DNA of 64,000 nt from Chryseobacterium sp. SNU WT5 (GCF_007362475.1 NZ_CP041687.1:1178001-1242000), one strand, 5' to 3'. Shown: positions 53,571-61,440, counted from the first letter of the stretch. A program made the numbers and translations. The notes: generated by a model not told the origin, from the letters alone.

Positions 53571-53775
53571 TTTCTTGATTAATTATAGATTTCTGAAAAA
53601 CGGAGAACATTAAATAACCCATCACCATTCCGTACGCAGTAGAATTAATTGGCTTTGATGTAATTGCACAACTTCCTGTAGTACAACCTATAAAATGATA
53701 ATAAGAATATCCTAAAATCCCACCAACCAGAATGCCAACGATACCTAATTTATATTTCTTTAAAAATAACCTCAT
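53563..53775 (-). CDS. DUF6132-type small membrane protein with GCTTGSCAIT motif
   Basis: 70 residues from ATG 53775; a longer frame would run 34 residues into the methyltransferase gene. Helix 1 (about 11-28) is followed by G30-C31-T-T-G-S-C36-A-I-T-S-K41 and a second helix (about 46-62). The CxxGxC signature repeats that of the 68-residue protein two genes downstream although the helix order around it differs. It starts one base after the methyltransferase stop and overlaps the rhodanese gene by eight bases. Confidence 0.8.
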   Translation of the reverse strand: MRLFLKKYKLGIVGILVGGILGYSYYHFIGCTTGSCAITSKPINSTAYGMVMGYLMFSVFQKSIINQENV

Positions 53776-53776
53776 T

Positions 53777-54361
53777 TTAAATCTCTTTTTTAAAGTTAAT
53801 GAAAATCTCACTACCCCGTCTAGACTGAATACTATTGTAGCATTCTTCCATTTTTTGAATTTCGAAATATTTTTCAAAAATCAACTTGTACTCGGAGATA
53901 CTTCCTCCGAAAGGCGGTCCACTTTCTTTAAAGTTTCTATTAAACATTACCCCGATAATCCTTCCATCTTTATTTAATAACTCATGCATTTTGTCTGCAT
54001 ACTTAATTCTTAATGAAGGAGGAATGGCACAAAAAAAAGTTTGCTCAATAATAAGGTCATAAGTTCCGTGATGGTTGAAGAAATCTTCACAGATTACAGA
54101 AACCCCTTTCATCTCCTTGCATTTATCTTTTAAAATCTGCACCGCAGTTGGTGCAAAATCTAAAATGGTGACATTCCTGAATCCAAGTTTCCAAAGAACA
54201 TCAATTTCGTACGCATTTCCACATCCTGGAATTAAAACTTTCGCCTCTGTGTTTTGATAATGAGAGAGATACGCTTCAATTGCGGGTGAGGAATAACCGA
54301 TATCCCAACCCGTTTTTTTACTTTCCCATTTTTCTTCCCAATAATCCTTATCGAGTTTCAT
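53777..54361 (-). CDS. TPMT-family SAM-dependent methyltransferase
   Basis: 194 residues. The N-terminal YWEEKWESKKTGWDIG and VLIPGCGNAYEIDVL are hallmarks of the thiopurine/thiol methyltransferase family; the SAM-binding loop is IPGCGNAYE. In bacteria such enzymes methylate thiols, sulfide or chalcogenides such as selenite-derived species, giving volatile products. Placement in a sulfur operon supports sulfide or thiol methylation here. It overlaps the upstream rhodanese gene by 14 bases. Confidence 0.87.
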   Translation of the reverse strand: MKLDKDYWEEKWESKKTGWDIGYSSPAIEAYLSHYQNTEAKVLIPGCGNAYEIDVLWKLGFRNVTILDFAPTAVQILKDKCKEMKGVSVICEDFFNHHGTYDLIIEQTFFCAIPPSLRIKYADKMHELLNKDGRIIGVMFNRNFKESGPPFGGSISEYKLIFEKYFEIQKMEECYNSIQSRRGSEIFINFKKEI

Positions 54362-54722
54362 TTCTTATCGCTTGCACATTTTGCAGTGATTTAGCCGAGT
54401 ATGCATTTTTTATTCCGTTCTTTCTTAAAATCTCTATTGCCTGATCCGCCTGCCTTCCTGTGTTACAGAAAATAACAATCTGTTTTTGCTTTTTTAGAAA
54501 ATCGAGATTATCTTCTATCAGCGCCAGTGGAATATTAATGGCTCCTGATGCTGTTTTATCTGAAAATTGGTCTGCAATCCGTACATCAATTAATGTAGTT
54601 TGGGGATCATTGACTATTTCCTTGATGTCGCTTCTGGAAGCCACTGCGTTAACATCAGTTGTCTTACATGAGGAAAAGGCAACAAATAGCAGCAGAGTGA
54701 TTATAAAATTCTTAAACCTCAT
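54348..54722 (-). CDS. rhodanese-domain lipoprotein
   Basis: 124 residues from ATG 54722, whose A is shared with the TGA of the upstream gene. The signal peptide ends at FSSC, giving a lipidated Cys. The rhodanese domain has LIDVRIADQFSDKTASGA and the active-site CNTGRQA (Cys near 86). It should handle sulfane sulfur in the periplasm or at the outer membrane, complementing the cytoplasmic rhodanese of the same operon. Confidence 0.88.
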   Translation of the reverse strand: MRFKNFIITLLLFVAFSSCKTTDVNAVASRSDIKEIVNDPQTTLIDVRIADQFSDKTASGAINIPLALIEDNLDFLKKQKQIVIFCNTGRQADQAIEILRKNGIKNAYSAKSLQNVQAIRNETR

Positions 54723-56131
54723 CAATTTAACGTTTTACTTTGGCAAACAAAATTACTTTTAGGAATAGCAGTTTCTTTAATCTTTCCAAAACCACCTTCC
54801 ACTTCTGTAAAATTTCGTATTCCTCTTGAATTTAAAATACTTGCTGCAATCATACTTCTATAACCTCCAGCACAATGCAAGAAGAAATGCTCTTCTTTAT
54901 CTAAATCAGCTGACCACTCATTAATATCTACCAGTGGTCTGCTATAAGCTTCGTTAACGTGTTCTGCTGCATATTCCGTTTCGTTCCGTATATCAATCAC
55001 TTTGGAATCATCTTTTAGTTCAGTGGCAAATATTTCAGCTGAAATTCTTTTTACAGAATCAACATCTTTACCTGCATTTTTCCATGATTCAAAACCACCT
55101 TCTAAATAACCGATCACATGATCAAATCCTACTCTTGACAAACGGGTAACCGCTTCTTCCTCATTGCCTACTTCCGTTACCAATAAAATAGGTTGCTGTA
55201 CATCAACGATCATCGCTCCAACCCATGGTGCAAAATCACCTTGCAATCCAATATTTATAGCGTTGGGCACAAATCCTTTATGAAAAGAAGCTGCACTTCT
55301 GGTATCTAAAATTAAAGCACCTGTATCTTCTGCAACTTTTTCAAAATCTCCAGCATTTACAGGTCTTGTTCCTTTTTTAAGGATGCTGTCAAAATCTTCA
55401 TAACCCCCTTTATTCATTGCAACATTCATCCCGAAATACTTTGGCGGCGCAGACAGGCCATCAAGGACTTCTCTTACAAAAGATTCCTTATTTGGCTGGT
55501 TAAGTGCATAATTGGTTTTCTTTTGATTCCCCAAAGTATCCACAGTCTCTTTCTGCATATTTTTACCACAGGCGGAGCCTGCCCCGTGCGCAGGATAAAC
55601 AATAATGTCATCTGCGAGAGGCATAATTTTAGTTTGTAAACTATCGTATAAGATTCCAGCTAATTCTTCCTGAGTCATGCTCGCCGCTTTTTGTGCAAGA
55701 TCAGGTCTCCCGACGTCTCCTAAGAAAAGAGTGTCGCCACTAAAAATAGCGGTCTCTTTACCGTTTTCATCAATTAAGAGAAAAGTAGAGCTTTCCATGG
55801 TATGACCAGGAGTATGCAAAACTTTAATTTTAATATTCCCTACTTCGAAAATCTGTCCGTCTTCTGCGATAATCGCATCAAAATCAGGATTGGCGGTAGG
55901 TCCGTAAACGATTGGGGCATCTGTTTTTCTGGATAAATCTACGTGACCAGACACGAAATCTGCATGGAAATGAGTTTCGAAAATATATTTCAATTTTACC
56001 CCATCTTTTTCCAATCGGTCAAGGTACGGTTTTGTCTCTCTTAAAGGATCTATAATAACCGCTTCCTTCTCAGAAACGATATAATATGCTCCTTGAGCTA
56101 AACAACCAGTATATATTTGTTCTACGTTCAT
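54722..56131 (-). CDS. metallo-beta-lactamase-fold/rhodanese fusion (persulfide dioxygenase-like)
   Basis: 469 residues. Residues 1-250 are an ETHE1-like MBL domain with T53-H54-F-H56-A-D58-F-V-S-G-H63, later HTPGHT and the FSGDTLF Asp. Two rhodanese domains follow: the first (about 265-355) has no cysteine at the active-site position (LLVTEVGNEEEA) and is presumably non-catalytic, the second (about 370-455) has an intact HCAGGYRS loop. ETHE1-type enzymes oxidise glutathione persulfide to sulfite, which the TauE protein of this operon could export. Persulfide dioxygenase activity is inferred from family. Confidence 0.9.
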   Translation of the reverse strand: MNVEQIYTGCLAQGAYYIVSEKEAVIIDPLRETKPYLDRLEKDGVKLKYIFETHFHADFVSGHVDLSRKTDAPIVYGPTANPDFDAIIAEDGQIFEVGNIKIKVLHTPGHTMESSTFLLIDENGKETAIFSGDTLFLGDVGRPDLAQKAASMTQEELAGILYDSLQTKIMPLADDIIVYPAHGAGSACGKNMQKETVDTLGNQKKTNYALNQPNKESFVREVLDGLSAPPKYFGMNVAMNKGGYEDFDSILKKGTRPVNAGDFEKVAEDTGALILDTRSAASFHKGFVPNAINIGLQGDFAPWVGAMIVDVQQPILLVTEVGNEEEAVTRLSRVGFDHVIGYLEGGFESWKNAGKDVDSVKRISAEIFATELKDDSKVIDIRNETEYAAEHVNEAYSRPLVDINEWSADLDKEEHFFLHCAGGYRSMIAASILNSRGIRNFTEVEGGFGKIKETAIPKSNFVCQSKTLN

Positions 56132-56193
56132 TTTTATTTATTTAAGGCTATTGATCTTTAATTATTTCAGTTATTATAATCAATTATGAATAT

Positions 56194-56577
56194 TTATTTT
56201 GTTACTTCTTTTTCACGATATTCAGTAACATTTCCTGCCACGTCTGTTAATTTTCCACCTGTTCCAATTGAACCTTCCCACATCAGTTTTTCATTAGTAA
56301 AAACAGGATCTCCTTTACTTGAAACTTTCTTTGCTATCAAAATTTCTTCTGGTTCATTATCTTTAACAATTTTCACTGCTACATCTTCGCCTTTTGCAAA
56401 ATAAGTAACGGAAACTGTTTTTCCGTCTTCACTCTGAAGTTTAATTGGCGTTTGTTCCAAACTTACTTCATTGGGATCTTTTTCTGAAACAGCAGTCTCC
56501 ATGGAGGAAGCTGTTTGCTCTTTTGCACAGCCAGTTGCTAAAAAAAGCGCAAAAGTAAAAATCACTAATTTTTTCAT
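56194..56577 (-). CDS. small lipoprotein, possibly MliC-like
   Basis: 127 residues. Lipobox ATGC with Cys17. The mature part has a beta-rich region (KTVSVTYFAKGEDVAVKIV, then LMWEGSIGTGGKL) that loosely resembles MliC lysozyme-inhibitor domains, but the conserved pattern is weak. It lies eight bases after tauE and 62 bases before the MBL-rhodanese gene, so it belongs to the sulfur operon. Its role there is unknown. Confidence 0.6.
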   Translation of the reverse strand: MKKLVIFTFALFLATGCAKEQTASSMETAVSEKDPNEVSLEQTPIKLQSEDGKTVSVTYFAKGEDVAVKIVKDNEPEEILIAKKVSSKGDPVFTNEKLMWEGSIGTGGKLTDVAGNVTEYREKEVTK

Positions 56578-56585
56578 ATCGTAAA

Positions 56586-57380
56586 TTATTGTTTAAAAAA
56601 TATTTCTTTAATAATGATAAATAATCCCATAACCCAGACAATATATCCAAATATGGGTTTTAATTTTCTACCGTCAATTTTTTTCGAAATACCAATTCCG
56701 ATAAAAATACCGATGACTGATAAACTTGTAAAAATGGCAAGGAAACCCCAGTCTGCCGTTATCATTTTAAGAGAACTTGCAAAACCAAGTAATGAATTCA
56801 TTGATATAATAAAAAGAGAAGTTGCAACCGCTCTCTTCATAGGCAACCCGATCAACATTACTAAAGCCGGCACTATTAAAAAACCACCACCAGCGCCAAT
56901 AAGCCCTGTTATAATACCTACCAACAGACCCTGAGACAGAAGAATCGTATAATTATTCCCATTTTCTTTTCTACCGAAAGGTCTTTCTGTTTTCCTAATC
57001 ATTTTGAACGAAGAAATCAACATAAGGATTGCAAAAAGCAAGAGTAAAAACATGTCTTTTGTCATCGTAATTCCCCACCTATTAATGATGTAATCAGGTA
57101 AGTGCGGAATGATCAACCTCCTGGAGAACAGCACTCCCAGTATAGAGGGTACTCCAAATATAAATGCAGTTCGAAAGTCAATTAATTTCTGTCGCATGAA
57201 TCCTGTAGTCCCAACCAAACTTGTAGTTCCCACTACAAAGAGTGATAGCGTAGTAGCAGTAATTGGATCAAAACCAAATATATAGACGAATATAGGAACA
57301 CTTAATATACTACCACCACCACCAATCAATCCCATTACGAGTCCAATCAATATTGCAGCAAGGTATCCTAATATCTCCAT
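56586..57380 (-). CDS. tauE: TauE/SafE-family sulfite or organosulfonate exporter
   Basis: 264 residues with seven or eight helices and the two internal repeats typical of the family (AAILIGLVMGLIGGGGSILSVP and GIITGLIGAGGGFLIVPALVML). It exports anionic sulfur compounds such as sulfite. It is the first gene of the nine-gene sulfur operon running to 52716 and lies just downstream of a -7 box and a Crp-type site. Confidence 0.88.
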   Translation of the reverse strand: MEILGYLAAILIGLVMGLIGGGGSILSVPIFVYIFGFDPITATTLSLFVVGTTSLVGTTGFMRQKLIDFRTAFIFGVPSILGVLFSRRLIIPHLPDYIINRWGITMTKDMFLLLLFAILMLISSFKMIRKTERPFGRKENGNNYTILLSQGLLVGIITGLIGAGGGFLIVPALVMLIGLPMKRAVATSLFIISMNSLLGFASSLKMITADWGFLAIFTSLSVIGIFIGIGISKKIDGRKLKPIFGYIVWVMGLFIIIKEIFFKQ

Positions 57381-57394
57381 CTAAATAATTTTAG

Positions 57395-57402
57395 CAAATT
57401 TA
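57395..57402 (-). promoter_or_regulatory. -7 box of the sulfur operon
   Basis: On the minus strand TAAATTTG lies 14 bases before the tauE ATG. No TTTG is present at the -33 position, so an activator is likely needed. Confidence 0.6.
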
Positions 57403-57423
57403 GTCTTTAATTATTGGTCTTAT

Positions 57424-57439
57424 TGTGATAGAGGTCACA
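57424..57439. promoter_or_regulatory. perfect Crp-type site upstream of the sulfur operon
   Basis: TGTGATAGAGGTCACA is TGTGA-N6-TCACA, and the flanking T and A extend the symmetry to six-base arms. Its centre is about 41 bases upstream of the predicted transcription start, the class II activator position. Confidence 0.6.
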
Positions 57440-57451
57440 AACAGATTCACT

Positions 57452-57895
57452 TTATGATAAAGATATAATTTTAATCATGTTTTTTCCGACCTCGGCCGAA
57501 TCACCTTTACTTTTGCCTTTTATACTTTCAAAAACCGGTGCCTGTTCAGAAAAAGAGATAACCTCTTTATCTTCAAACTTAAAAACCGGAACAGCAACAC
57601 CAATGAATAAATAATTAATATTGGTTTCTACAAGAGCTCCTTTCTCAATACTGTCATGTTGTAAATCGAGCTCTTTGTTTAAGAATTCGATTTGGAATAA
57701 CGCTTCTCTTAACATTTGCTCATAACGGAGCTGCATATCTTTAGCTTGTGTTTGCTGTGAGAAATCATCTGGATCGTGCGTACTTTCTTCATCTAGATCA
57801 GAGGCGATTTTATACCGATCTACTGATTGTTGCAAACTGGCAACAACTGCATTTTGCTCTTCTATAATTCTGCTAATGATCTCCTTTCTTTTCAT
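57452..57895 (-). CDS. GreA/GreB-like coiled-coil protein
   Basis: 147 residues. A long N-terminal helical hairpin (about 1-95) with acidic residues is followed by a small beta domain (LVETNINYLFIGVAVPVFKFEDKEVISFS, then SPIGK-like PVFESIKGKSKGD). This is the layout of GreA-type secondary-channel factors and of a related flavobacterial family often given an unrelated 3-oxoacyl-ACP synthase name. The acidic tip DEESTHDPDD could reach the RNA polymerase active site. It is separate from the sulfur operon by a promoter region and has its own -7 box at 57919-57926. Confidence 0.6.
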   Translation of the reverse strand: MKRKEIISRIIEEQNAVVASLQQSVDRYKIASDLDEESTHDPDDFSQQTQAKDMQLRYEQMLREALFQIEFLNKELDLQHDSIEKGALVETNINYLFIGVAVPVFKFEDKEVISFSEQAPVFESIKGKSKGDSAEVGKNMIKIISLS

Positions 57896-57918
57896 AATTC
57901 TATATTTAGTTATTCTAA

Positions 57919-57926
57919 CAAATTTA
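57919..57926 (-). promoter_or_regulatory. -7 box of the GreA-like gene
   Basis: On the minus strand TAAATTTG lies 23 bases before the ATG at 57895. Confidence 0.5.
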
Positions 57927-57976
57927 ATAAATTTTTACACGGCAATATTCCGACCAAAGAGATCGAAGTGCCTTTA

Positions 57977-59968
57977 TTACCACTTAAAATTCAGATTGAC
58001 AAAAAAGTTCCTTCCTGGTCGTGGAATTGCATTCCAGTCTGAATAGGTGGTATAAAAACGGTCAAAAACATTTTCTACTCCAACTTTCGCATAAATTTTA
58101 ATTTTTTCTAAAGGAAACTGGTAACCAAGATTAGTACTTACAATAGCATAATCGGGTGTTTTTGACTCCCCATATCGCGGAGCAAAATCAACATGTTTCG
58201 TATTTCCAAATAGAGAAAATTCTGAAGAAAAATTATTTCTGTCAAATCTCAAGGTTGTTTGATAACTGAGTGGACTCATAAAAGGTAAATTCGCATTATT
58301 CTTATCCCTTCCTTGCATGTAAACCAGCTGAGTACTCCACTTTAATGGTTCCAAAACCTGTAATTCTGTAGACAGGCTAATATTGAAAACATTAGCATAA
58401 TCTAACGCAGTGTAATTTTTGACACCGCTGGCACCAATCGTCATTGGGACGAGATTATCAATAATCTTTCCGACGATATAATCTGAAATATGAAAATAAG
58501 AAGACGAGATTTTTGCCTTGAAATTTTTCTTTTGAATTCCTACAAAAGCATTTGCCTCAATGGAAGACTCATTCTTAAGATTGGGATTTCCAATATAATC
58601 ATACCGTTCATAGCTGTTGAATAAATAAAATCCGTAGCCTTCAGAAACAGAAGGCGCCCTATCACCATATCCCACTCCTATTCCCACCTGAAAATCATTC
58701 TTATCAAACTGATAATTAGCGGCAATACTTTTCAAAATTCTACTTTTCTCAGGATTCATTTCTGGATAGAAAATCTGCAGACTGTTTAACCCAAATTTAC
58801 TTTCAATCTTATTTTGATGCATCGTTACAGAAGCTGATAATTTTAGACTTGAAGTTTGGTTCAATTCTATCTGATCTTCCAAATAAATAGATTGCGCGAG
58901 AGTTCTCACATCCGGCCAAGTCAGCATAAACATTAATTTTTCATCTTTATCTTCTGGATACATCGTCATTTCTGCCGATGATTTATTATAAAACCCATTA
59001 ATGTTAAGTAAAAAATGGTGTTTGTTAACAACAGATTTTAAATGAGAATAATATCCATATGTTTTGCTCCAACCTGGCATATCCATATGAATGGGAACAT
59101 TTGGTCTTTTAGTATCATCCATTCTGTGCATGATATTATTAAAATACACTTTAGTTTCCCAGTTTTGTACAATATCACTTTCAGGAAGCAATTGAAATTT
59201 TAAAGACGCAATCAACGCTTCTGCAATAGAAACATCCATAGGCAAAGCAGGATAACCTACATCATTCGCTTTGTCGTAAATAACAGATGCCTCCAGTAAT
59301 TTATTTTCACCCAGTTTCACTCCAGTAATTCCAGAAATATTAATTTTTTTGAATTGTGAAAACGGAATTTCAACATTCTTACCTGCTTTATAATTCTCCG
59401 CATCTCGCATCATAAAATTAACATCGGTATAGAATCTTTCAGTTTTAAAGGTCGTTCCTGCTCCAAAAATCTTTTGCTGATTGACGGTTTCGTACCCGCT
59501 ATTTACATTAAAGTTCCATTTTTTTTGTCCAAACATCATTTTGTTTCTTTTCAAGTCGATAGCGCCGCCGATGGTATTTCCATGGCACGAACCTTCTTGT
59601 CCAGAACTGATGCTGGCTTCCATTAGGTTAGAAACTTCAATATAAGATGTAATGGGATCCATCTTATCGGTACATGCTCCGAAAATTCGCATTCCATCAA
59701 TAGTTACCAAAGTTCTTTCAGTAGGCAAACCATTGATAAGTGGCTCCCAGGCATAAGCTCCCCGTTTGACCATCTCTACTTTTGGAGATTTTTGCAAATA
59801 TTCATCTATTGAACCCAAAGGTTTATTTTCTTTAGTTGCTATTTTTGTTGTTCCAATCACGATAACCTCTTGAATAGATTGTGACTGAATGGAATCTGCG
59901 GAGTTTTTCTGTGCTTGTATTTGAATAATTAAACCCAAAAATGCAGGGATAAATAATAGTCTTTTCAT
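57977..59968 (-). CDS. OprC/NosA-type TonB-dependent copper receptor
   Basis: 663 residues. A signal peptide (about 1-19) precedes a plug domain (IQEVIVIGT through VTIDGMRIFG) and a 22-strand-type barrel ending in RNFFVNLNFKW. The plug has C99-T-D-K-M103 within GACTDKMDPITSYIE and the barrel side has H282-R-M284; these match the CxxxM and HxM copper ligands of Pseudomonas OprC, with a spacing of 183 residues against about 180 there. GSCHGNTIGG also fits the family. No carboxypeptidase-like N-terminal extension is present. It should import copper across the outer membrane, and is the last gene of a three-gene operon. Confidence 0.88.
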   Translation of the reverse strand: MKRLLFIPAFLGLIIQIQAQKNSADSIQSQSIQEVIVIGTTKIATKENKPLGSIDEYLQKSPKVEMVKRGAYAWEPLINGLPTERTLVTIDGMRIFGACTDKMDPITSYIEVSNLMEASISSGQEGSCHGNTIGGAIDLKRNKMMFGQKKWNFNVNSGYETVNQQKIFGAGTTFKTERFYTDVNFMMRDAENYKAGKNVEIPFSQFKKINISGITGVKLGENKLLEASVIYDKANDVGYPALPMDVSIAEALIASLKFQLLPESDIVQNWETKVYFNNIMHRMDDTKRPNVPIHMDMPGWSKTYGYYSHLKSVVNKHHFLLNINGFYNKSSAEMTMYPEDKDEKLMFMLTWPDVRTLAQSIYLEDQIELNQTSSLKLSASVTMHQNKIESKFGLNSLQIFYPEMNPEKSRILKSIAANYQFDKNDFQVGIGVGYGDRAPSVSEGYGFYLFNSYERYDYIGNPNLKNESSIEANAFVGIQKKNFKAKISSSYFHISDYIVGKIIDNLVPMTIGASGVKNYTALDYANVFNISLSTELQVLEPLKWSTQLVYMQGRDKNNANLPFMSPLSYQTTLRFDRNNFSSEFSLFGNTKHVDFAPRYGESKTPDYAIVSTNLGYQFPLEKIKIYAKVGVENVFDRFYTTYSDWNAIPRPGRNFFVNLNFKW

Positions 59969-60012
59969 GAGAGAAATGGATTAATCATGGCCACACGTTG
60001 TCATCATTGAAA

Positions 60013-60025
60013 GTTCAACTTGAAC
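60013..60025. repeat. short palindrome in the spacer before the copper receptor
   Basis: GTTCAA-C-TTGAAC is perfectly symmetric, 45 bases before the receptor ATG. It might be a regulatory site or chance. Confidence 0.3.
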
Positions 60026-60048
60026 AGGTCACCATAGATTGATAAATA

Positions 60049-60089
60049 ATCAAAACTAATTTGTAACATTAGAACAAATTAGTTTTGAT
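60049..60089. repeat. 16-bp perfect hairpin between the lipoprotein and receptor genes
   Basis: ATCAAAACTAATTTGT and ACAAATTAGTTTTGAT flank a nine-base loop, 15 bases after the lipoprotein stop. The downstream minus-strand bases are AT-rich but lack a T tract, so it may be a partial terminator or an RNA-stabilising hairpin. Confidence 0.6.
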
Positions 60090-60103
60090 CTAAAATTAGT
60101 GTG

Positions 60104-60961
60104 TTAAAATTCGATTTCGAAAAAGATGCTGCTTGCAGGGTTAGTTTCCGTAATTTCTTCTCCCTTTAGAACAATTCCATCTGGGTTAACCAATTGCAAA
60201 TTGAGCTTCCAATAACCGGTCATCGTTAGGGCAAGCTTTCCGTTATACAAATTTCCAGGTCCATTTTGGGATGCAGGAATATTATTAGGCGAACTGTGAT
60301 TTCCCATACTGGGCATTCTTGGATCTACTTTTACCGTATATCCATCTACAATTGGAAAACTCATCATGTCTTGCATTTTCCATACTCCAATTATCATTTC
60401 ATTTGTTTTCACTTCCGGAGTCCGTGGTTCCACATAAGCCATAATATATCTATTATTATCACTTCCCATAAAAGAAGTAACGGTTCTTTTTCCAGCAGCA
60501 GGAACATTTATGATCGTGGTGGCAGTATATTCAGTAGACCCAATCGTATAATCAATTTTTAAATCCCAATATTCACTACTGTTGTCCGGCATTTGGAAAA
60601 CTATAAAACCTGAATACAGCGAACCTTCTGGATTTACTTTTTTCACCAAAGATTTAGGACAAGAATGGGACATAGAAGTCATATGCATTAAAGGCATCCA
60701 GTTAACGACCGCATTTTTTTCAAATGTTCCTGTCGCTTTATTTCTAATTCGTAATTTAATGTCGTTATATCCTAACGCAGTAGTTCCGGATTTAGAATAT
60801 AACTCAATGATATGCGTGTTATTGGTAACTTCCTTTATTTTTATCAATCCTTCCATTTCAGAAGTTGGAATAACGGGCTCATCCATATCGGAAGTTCTAC
60901 ATGAGATCACGAGAAGTGCCATTGCCAATAATGCAAATAGCGTGTTGAATGAAAATTTCAT
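60104..60961 (-). CDS. lipoprotein with two Met/His-rich FixH/YtkA-like domains
   Basis: 285 residues. Lipobox VISC with Cys21. Two beta-sandwich-like halves each carry a metal-binding style loop: M89-P-L-M-H-M-T-S-M-S-H-S-C101 in the first and MPSMGNH near 221-227 in the second. The MPxMxH pattern is seen in YtkA/FixH-like domains thought to handle copper. It lies between a small Cys/Met-rich protein gene and a copper receptor gene, which supports capture of copper at the envelope. No named family was recognised beyond this. Confidence 0.72.
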   Translation of the reverse strand: MKFSFNTLFALLAMALLVISCRTSDMDEPVIPTSEMEGLIKIKEVTNNTHIIELYSKSGTTALGYNDIKLRIRNKATGTFEKNAVVNWMPLMHMTSMSHSCPKSLVKKVNPEGSLYSGFIVFQMPDNSSEYWDLKIDYTIGSTEYTATTIINVPAAGKRTVTSFMGSDNNRYIMAYVEPRTPEVKTNEMIIGVWKMQDMMSFPIVDGYTVKVDPRMPSMGNHSSPNNIPASQNGPGNLYNGKLALTMTGYWKLNLQLVNPDGIVLKGEEITETNPASSIFFEIEF

Positions 60962-61070
60962 TTTTTTGATTTTTAAGTGATAATTTGATTTTATAACTTC
61001 TCTAAATATCAGAGAAGGAGTAACCTCTTCATTTTAAAATAAAAAGAAAAGGTGAATAGAAATAATCAAA

Positions 61071-61433
61071 TTATACTTGCGGAGGATGCGGTAAAATACC
61101 TAACACAATTGCAGGAAAGAAAAAATCCTGATAACAAAAGGTGAACGTATGAAGACCTTCCAGATCTTGCTTTTTCACAAAAAAAGAAAGAGGTGCAGTA
61201 GGTAAAATATTAAATTCAAAGGAATACTTCACCAGATTAAATGGATTAGTACTTTTCTCACTCTCCATTTTCATCTGACACTTACCGTGACAATCGAGCT
61301 GAGGTTTGGATTTATTGATACAGTGAATTTCATAAAAGTCCTGATTAATTTTATAATCAATCATAAAGAGAGAATTCTGAAAACTCGCTCCAAAAATGAT
61401 GACTGATAATATGATGTTTAATATAGACTTCAT
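61071..61433 (-). CDS. small exported Cys/Met-rich protein of the copper operon
   Basis: 120 residues. An uncleaved or cleaved N-terminal signal (about 1-24) is followed by C38, C48-H-G-K-C52-Q-M-K-M56, then a hydrophobic region and a C-terminal PHPP. Similar short proteins with an N-C-x-G-K-C core occur upstream of flavobacterial TonB receptors. The CHGKC-MKM cluster would suit Cu(I). It is the first gene of the operon, directly behind the palindromic operator, and is followed after 109 bases by the lipoprotein gene. Confidence 0.68.
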   Translation of the reverse strand: MKSILNIILSVIIFGASFQNSLFMIDYKINQDFYEIHCINKSKPQLDCHGKCQMKMESEKSTNPFNLVKYSFEFNILPTAPLSFFVKKQDLEGLHTFTFCYQDFFFPAIVLGILPHPPQV

Positions 61434-61440
61434 TACAGAA

